Assembly (NCBI GenBank): GCA_027257055.1 | Contig: JAPVLO010000001.1 | Location: 10,563,501-10,627,500 of the forward strand | DNA: 64,000 nucleotides | Reading direction: 5' to 3' | Origin: Cephalopachus bancanus | Taxonomy: Eukaryota > Chordata > Mammalia > Primates > Tarsiidae | Part shown: positions 59,585 to 64,000 of the stretch, one piece after another | Layout of the letters: each line of letters opens with the position of its first letter | Position numbering within the stretch: the first letter of the stretch is position 1 | The notes under the pieces: generated by a model | Told to the model about the DNA's origin: nothing | Seen by the model: the letters and a program-made list of their open reading frames with translations, nothing else | Database searches by the model: none | Translations under genes and position numbers: made by a program

Positions 59585-59940
59585 CTGCGAATGGAAATGT
59601 CTTAATGGAGAGGCTTGATGGCAAAATTTTTTTTGAGCTTTTATTTTTATGTCAAGATTTTCCTTCCAGTCACGTCTACATTAGGAGGAAACTGCCACCA
59701 AATTCTTTGCTTTGATTCAATTTAGGATTAAAAAGAATCTACAGATATTTTGAGAGTAAGTGGTGACTCATCTATACAAGAAATATTAATAACACTGCTT
59801 AGATACTGACCAGTGTTTCTATGCGTGGTACTTATTTTTTAACATCTATTTTCAAAATTGAAATATCTTCAGTGTTTTTGCTAATTTTGCAACCAAATAA
59901 TTATTAAAAAAAATTTCTGCATGGAAAAAATATAGACGAG
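59585..59940. other. Single-copy sequence
   Basis: AT-rich, no recognised repeat. Confidence 0.4.
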
Positions 59941-60246
59941 AGCCAGGTATAGTGGTGAACACCTGTAGTCCCTGCTCTCAGGACACGGAGGCAGGAGTAT
60001 CCTTTGTGATCAGAAGGTTAAGTCCTAACTGGGCAACATAGTGAGACCCTGTCTCTGAAAACTAACAAGTAAAACTAAACAACAACAACAAACTTTAAAA
60101 ATTATAAACAGCTGGGTGTGATGGCGTGTGCCTGTAGTTCCAGCTATTTGGAAGGCTGAGGTGGAAGGATCGCCTGGGCCCAGCAGGTCAAGGCTGCAGT
60201 GGTTGTGAGCATGCCACTGCACTACAGCCTGGATAACAGGGAAAAA
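59941..60246 (+). mobile_element. Alu, old-looking left arm and intermediate right arm
   Basis: AGCCAGGTATAGTGGTGAAC start, GCAACATAGTGAGACCCTGT is AluJ-like, linker (CAA)n-rich, right arm GGTCAAGGCTGCAGTGGTTG and GTGAGCATGCCACTGCACTA. The end is degraded. Confidence 0.88.
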
Positions 60247-60501
60247 AATTATAAATAATCTAGAAGCTTATAAAACTGTAAGTAAAATTATACCCTAGTA
60301 AAATATATTGCTAACAATTTGAGTTATATCTTTTTCTGCTTTGTTCATATGAGGATTAATTTTTATAATAAAACTCTACCATATGTATTGTTCTAGACTC
60401 AGATATTTCCACCTAATATATTGTAGGCAGCTTACCATATCTTTTCATGTAGCTATACCTCATTCTTTCTCTGACTTCATAGCATTGCACTACACAGAGA
60501 T

Positions 60502-60812
60502 TTTTGTTTTGTTTTTTTTTTGGTTTGGTTTTGAGTTGGAATCTCACTCTGTCGCCCAGACTGCAGTGCAGTGGCACGCTCCCTGCCCCCACAGCCTCGA
60601 CCTGTGGGGCTCTGGTGATCCTCCCGCCTCAGTCTTCCAAGTAGCTGGAACTACAGGCATACACTACCACGCCTGGTTAATTTTTGATTTATTGTAGAGA
60701 CGAGGTCTCACCAGGTTGCCCAGATGGGTGTCGTACCTGCAGGCTCAGGCAATCCACTCACCTCGGCCTCCCAAAGTGCTGGGATTACAGGCCGAGCCAC
60801 TGAGCCCAGCCT
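60502..60812 (-). mobile_element. Alu, intermediate to young
   Basis: GTGGCACGCTCCCTGCCCCC, ATTTTTGATTTATTGTAGAG, GGGTGTCGTACCTGCAGG. TSD CTACACAGAGATTTT / CTACATAGAGATTTT. Confidence 0.95.
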
Positions 60813-60885
60813 ACATAGAGATTTTATAATCATTTAACCAATCACCATTGGTGGTCATTTAGGTAGCTTCTTGATTTTAAGATTG

Positions 60886-61310
60886 TGACAAAATACCAAA
60901 ACTAGGTGCCCAGAAATAACAGAAATGTGTTCTATCTGGAAACCAGAAGTTCAAAATCAAGGTGTCGGTAGGTCATGTCCCCTCTGAAGACTCTAGGAGA
61001 GAAATCTCCCTTGCTTATTCCTGCTTTCTAGTGGTTGCCAACCATTTTTGGCATGCTAAAATGATTTTTAGACGCATCACTCCAACCTGTTTTTCCACAA
61101 ACTTCTTCCTTCTTGTGCTAGTGTCTCTGTGTCTCTCCGCCTCTTCTTCTTACAGGATCACCAACCAAATTGGATTGAAGGCCCACCCTTCTTCGGGATG
61201 GCCTATCTTAACTAATTGCATCTGAGCAACCCTGTTTCCAGATAAATTCATATGATTAGGGTCTGGGAAGGACCTGAATTTTGGGGGTAGAGGACACTAT
61301 TCAATCAAAT
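60886..61310 (-). mobile_element. MaLR-type LTR (MLT1/MST-like), solo
   Basis: Reverse of the LTR type at 288-716: GACAAAATACCAAAACTAGG, CAAAATCAAGGTGTCGGTAG, CTAGTGGTTGCCAACC, CATCTTAACTAATT-like text (ATCTTAACTAATTGCATCTG) and AGGACACTATTCAATCAAAT. Confidence 0.7.
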
Positions 61311-61318
61311 GCAAGTAC

Positions 61319-61483
61319 AGTCATCCCTTAGTATCCTTGGGGACTGGTTTCAAGACCCCCAAACTTAGCATACTCAGGTCCCCTGCAGTGGGCTCTGCAG
61401 AACCCACAGATAGAAAAGTCAGCCCTCTGTATACACGAGTTTGGTTGTAAATGTAGAACTTGCCCACGTGAAGGGCTGACTGC
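61319..61483 (+). mobile_element. Tigger-type short DNA transposon (non-autonomous)
   Basis: CAGTCATCCCTTAGTATCCT start and AAGGGCTGACTG end are inverted; TATCCTTGGGGACTGGTTTC and AGACCCCCAAACTTAGCATA follow the wording of Tigger-derived elements. No coding capacity. Confidence 0.65.
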
Positions 61484-61694
61484 GTTTACTGAAAAAAGTC
61501 CATGGTAAGAGGACCCTTACAGTTCAACCTTGTGCTGTTCAAGTGTCAGTGGTACTGTAAACAAAGCCCCAAAGAACATATAATATGCAGACTTATCCAA
61601 TTAGTTCCTCAAAATGGAATGGACAGATTTAACTGCACAACATTTTCAAGGCTTGTAATGCTTATCTCCAGATTTTTCTCCTGAAAGGCTATAT

Positions 61695-62240
61695 TCCCAC
61701 AAGAACAGTGCGCCTGTCTTTTCCACAGCCTTGTCAACACCGGGCAGTGTGATGTTTGCTAGGTTCCTAGGCTAAAAAATATATTTCGTTGTTTTGTTTT
61801 GAATTCTTTTGATTATTTTTAGGTTGAACATTAAAACAAAACAGACTTGTGGTCATTTGTATTATTTTACAACTTCCCATTTAGGTTTTTTTTTTTGCCA
61901 TTATTCTATTATGGTCTTTGTATTCGTCTTAATGTTTTCCAAACAATTTTTACATATTAAAGTATTAAGTCTTTATCTGTCTTCTATGTTGCAGAAATAT
62001 CTTTCATGTGCTGTTGCTGTTTGGGTTTATAATTTTTTAAAACTTCATTTTTGTCTCACAGAAATTTTTACTTTTTGTAAAGTCAAATATGTTGGTCTTT
62101 TAAAATCATTTTTCCCCCTTATATTATACCACTTTCCTTATCACACATTTTACAGGAGTTTTTCTGAGATTTTGTTGGAAAAAACATCAAGCTACTTTTC
62201 AGGTCCAGCTTTCCTTGACTTATTTTGACTCCTGGTGTAT
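61695..62240 (-). mobile_element. Probable old L1/HAL1-like fragment
   Basis: TCCACAGCCTTGTCAACACC, TAAGTCTTTATCTGTCTTCT and TCTCACAGAAATTTTTACTT resemble the reverse strand of old L1 3' sequence. The 139-aa frame at 61809-62228 lies in it. Confidence 0.5.
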
Positions 62241-62909
62241 TCATCACTGACTAGTATTCCTTCTTTTTAATCCCAAGTGCCTTGCATCTCTTAGAAATTC
62301 TTCAAAAATTCTGGCCCAATTGATACGACTATACTTACTAGGATACTGCAGATTTTTTTTTCTCTTATTTTCCTGTGTCTTCTGTCATTGCCATGGGATT
62401 TGGGGAAAGATTTGGGGTTTCCCATAGACTTAATTTGCCATCTGGTAAGCAGAGGCCAGGACTCTAGAAATAATAAATATTAGAAAATGCTTGTTGACTA
62501 GGAAAGTAGACCCATATGGGAGTAGCAGACTTGATATATTTCAAAGGAATGAAATAAATCCACCTCGTTCTATTTGTGGTTTGGGAATGACTTAATGAGA
62601 CCTTATAAATCTGGGCTCTTCTTTAAAAACAAAGCATAAACTTAATAAACAAACACAGAATTCTGATTAGGGCAATATTACAGGTTTTTAGTTTGGAAAT
62701 AGAAGCTTTCAGCTAGCTTCAAATAATAGTTTTTTTTTTTTTTAATGGAGTATGCTAGTTTCCTCCCTACCCCCTCACTTCTTCAAAAAGTTGTCAACTG
62801 CCTACCACTAACATGCTACCGTCATGTTCTTTCGATATTAACAGACTTCACCACCCTGCAACTTATAGTCCCAGGGTTTGTAGACTAGGCTAAGCAAGTT
62901 CTGCTTCTA
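62241..62909. other. Single-copy sequence
   Basis: No recognised repeat. Confidence 0.4.
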
Positions 62910-63625
62910 CTTTAATTGTAGACCTGATTATGTCATACTCTGTTTCAACCTTTAGTGATCTCCTACTGTTTTCAGGCTAAAGTACAAATACCAGGACGTG
63001 GCCTCCAAGAACTTTCACATGATGGTTCCTGCTTATTTTTCTGGCCCTCAAAGCTCTCAACTGCCTTAAAGAATGGACCTTTAAGCTTTTGACTCCTTCT
63101 GCCTCAAAACCTTTAACATGTGGTTCTCTATACTTGGGATATTTTCCTCTTCAGTGTCAAGTTTCATGTAGATATCACTCCTATACACACTTTAAGTCTT
63201 AGGGGTCTCTCTTGGAGAACTTCTGCAGGGAAAACTTGCCAGATGTCTCCAGGAAAGTTAGGTTACAGTTGTACATCTTCCTCTTGAACTCCATAGCATT
63301 TATCAAAAATGAAAAAAAGTTACTATTTGAATGCCAACATGTGAGCTCTATGAAAGTAGAAAACATTCAACATTGTATCTTCAGTCTAGAAAACAATATT
63401 GTATACTCAGTCTAGAAAACATTTAACAATGAATCCTCAGTCTATAAGCATTCAACATTGTATCCTTAGCCTAGAAAGCATTCAGCATTGTATCCTCAGT
63501 CTATAAACATTCAACATTGTATCCTCAGCCTAGAAAGCATTCAACATTGTATCTTTAGTCTAGAAAAATTGTCCAGCAGGTAGTAGAAATTCATCAAACT
63601 TGTGGTTTTGAGTGAATGAGAGTAA
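62910..63625 (+). mobile_element. L2 3' region containing a minisatellite
   Basis: GACCTGATTATGTCATACTC, GATCTCCTACTGTTTTCAGG, AAAGTACAAATACCAGGACG, then TGTGAGCTCTATGAAAGTAG and, after the array, CAGCAGGTAGTAGAAATTCA follow the order of L2 3' ends. The array at 63355-63567 has expanded inside the ATTGTATCCTCAGCCTAGAA segment. Confidence 0.75.
63355..63567 (+). repeat. Minisatellite, about 30-bp unit, 7 copies
   Basis: Units of 26-30 bases built on the pattern TCTAGAAAACATTCAACATT + GTATCCTCAG. Units 4-5 (63441-63499) and 6-7 (63500-63558) form two 59-bp dimers, each a TCTATAA unit then a CCTAGAAAG unit. Confidence 0.95.
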
Positions 63626-64000
63626 TCTAGGTAACTAAAGTGACTGTGTGTTTGTATCATAGGAGAGTGAAGAAGATGAGTGTGGGATAGTTAAATGTGC
63701 CAGTCAGGCATTGTATCTGGTTCAGTAGCATTAAGAAATCATCTTTTCTCCAAAGCTGAAACACTCTCCTTCCTTCCCAGGAAGACTTGCGTTGTAATGT
63801 GTCATATGTCCCAAAGCACAAAAATAAAAAAAATAATAATATGAAGCTTCTATGTACCCCCCCCAACATTTATACTTCTATTTTCTCCATGGACACATCT
63901 TGATTTCAGTAGTAGTTATATATTTACACACCTTATTTATTTTTAAATTTGTGACTTCTTTAAAAAGTCTTCCAATCCTGTAGAGTACACATCTGGGAGG
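63626..64000. other. Single-copy sequence
   Basis: No recognised repeat; A-rich at 63820-63841, and a C8-9 run at 63858. Confidence 0.4.

Noticed and set aside
61809..62228. 139-aa plus-strand open frame
   Set aside because: Lies in probable old L1-like sequence read from the wrong strand; hydrophobic content follows from T-rich DNA.
63355..63567. Regular 30-bp units looking like a CRISPR array
   Set aside because: Units are adjacent and similar along their whole length without unique spacers, and derive from an L2; it is a minisatellite in a primate genome.

Overview
The window is primate nuclear DNA that looks intronic or intergenic. I find no protein-coding exon, tRNA, rRNA, known small RNA gene, CRISPR array or bacterial feature that I can support. 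Every long open frame on either strand falls in a transposon or a simple repeat, or lacks any recognisable domain. About a quarter of the window is Alu: 52 copies, roughly 23 plus and 29 minus. Many Alus carry an unusual set of shared changes: the A-box region reads TGGCTCAGCCTG (one base shorter than the usual TGGCTCACGCCTG), the B box reads GGTTCGAGACC inside a perfect GCGGGT/ACCCGC stem, the middle linker reads TACAATAAATCAAAA, and the end reads GACTCCAACTCAAA. These are neither the AluS/AluY forms of monkeys and apes nor the lemur/galago type. My inference is a tarsier (Tarsius/Carlito); this was not tested.

Three Alu age layers can be read. Old AluJ-like copies have CAAAAA linkers (for example 4774, 10325, 11807, 14672, 33831, 36662). 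Intermediate copies have the AATAAATC linker and GAGCATGCCAC in the right arm. The youngest have GGGAGCGGCCACTGC, and a subset lacks the ACTTGG stretch in the left arm. Most young copies have clean target-site duplications (TSDs).

Layout. 1-4.7 kb: Alu tail, a MaLR-type LTR, one Alu, then single-copy sequence. 4.7-13.3 kb: dense Alus including two inserted into an older Alu, an L1M piece, and a MIR split by an L1 3' end. 13.3-21 kb: sparser; it holds a 100-nt retroposed insert of unknown origin (15422-15557) and a 47-bp near-perfect inverted repeat joined to an Alu 5' end (20569-20704). 22-24 kb: mariner copy 1 (with an Alu inside), then an ERV LTR. 24-27 kb: mostly single-copy. 27-31 kb: L2, L1M, MIR, two Alus in the same target site, and a 439-nt pure purine tract. 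31.7-32.9 kb: MER2 containing mariner copy 2 containing an Alu. 33.8-41 kb: Alus, L2 split by an L1. 41.2-46.1 kb: a minus-strand, deleted ERV-L provirus with MLT2 LTRs; mariner copy 3, itself holding an Alu, sits in the right LTR. 46.4-55 kb: an old repeat, MLT1 piece, MER5-type element, MaLR-type LTR, Alus and long single-copy stretches. 55.7-61.5 kb: an Alu cluster, MIR, an L1 3' end, Alus, a MaLR-type LTR and a Tigger-type element. 61.5-64 kb: old L1-like sequence and an L2 carrying a 30-bp minisatellite.

The most interesting objects are the inverted-repeat/Alu junction at 20.6 kb, the three mariner copies that share one internal deletion, the 100-nt insert at 15.4 kb, and the lineage-diagnostic Alu promoter architecture. 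There is no operon-like cooperation between genes here; the biology is that of layered retrotransposition, in which nesting gives a relative time order.
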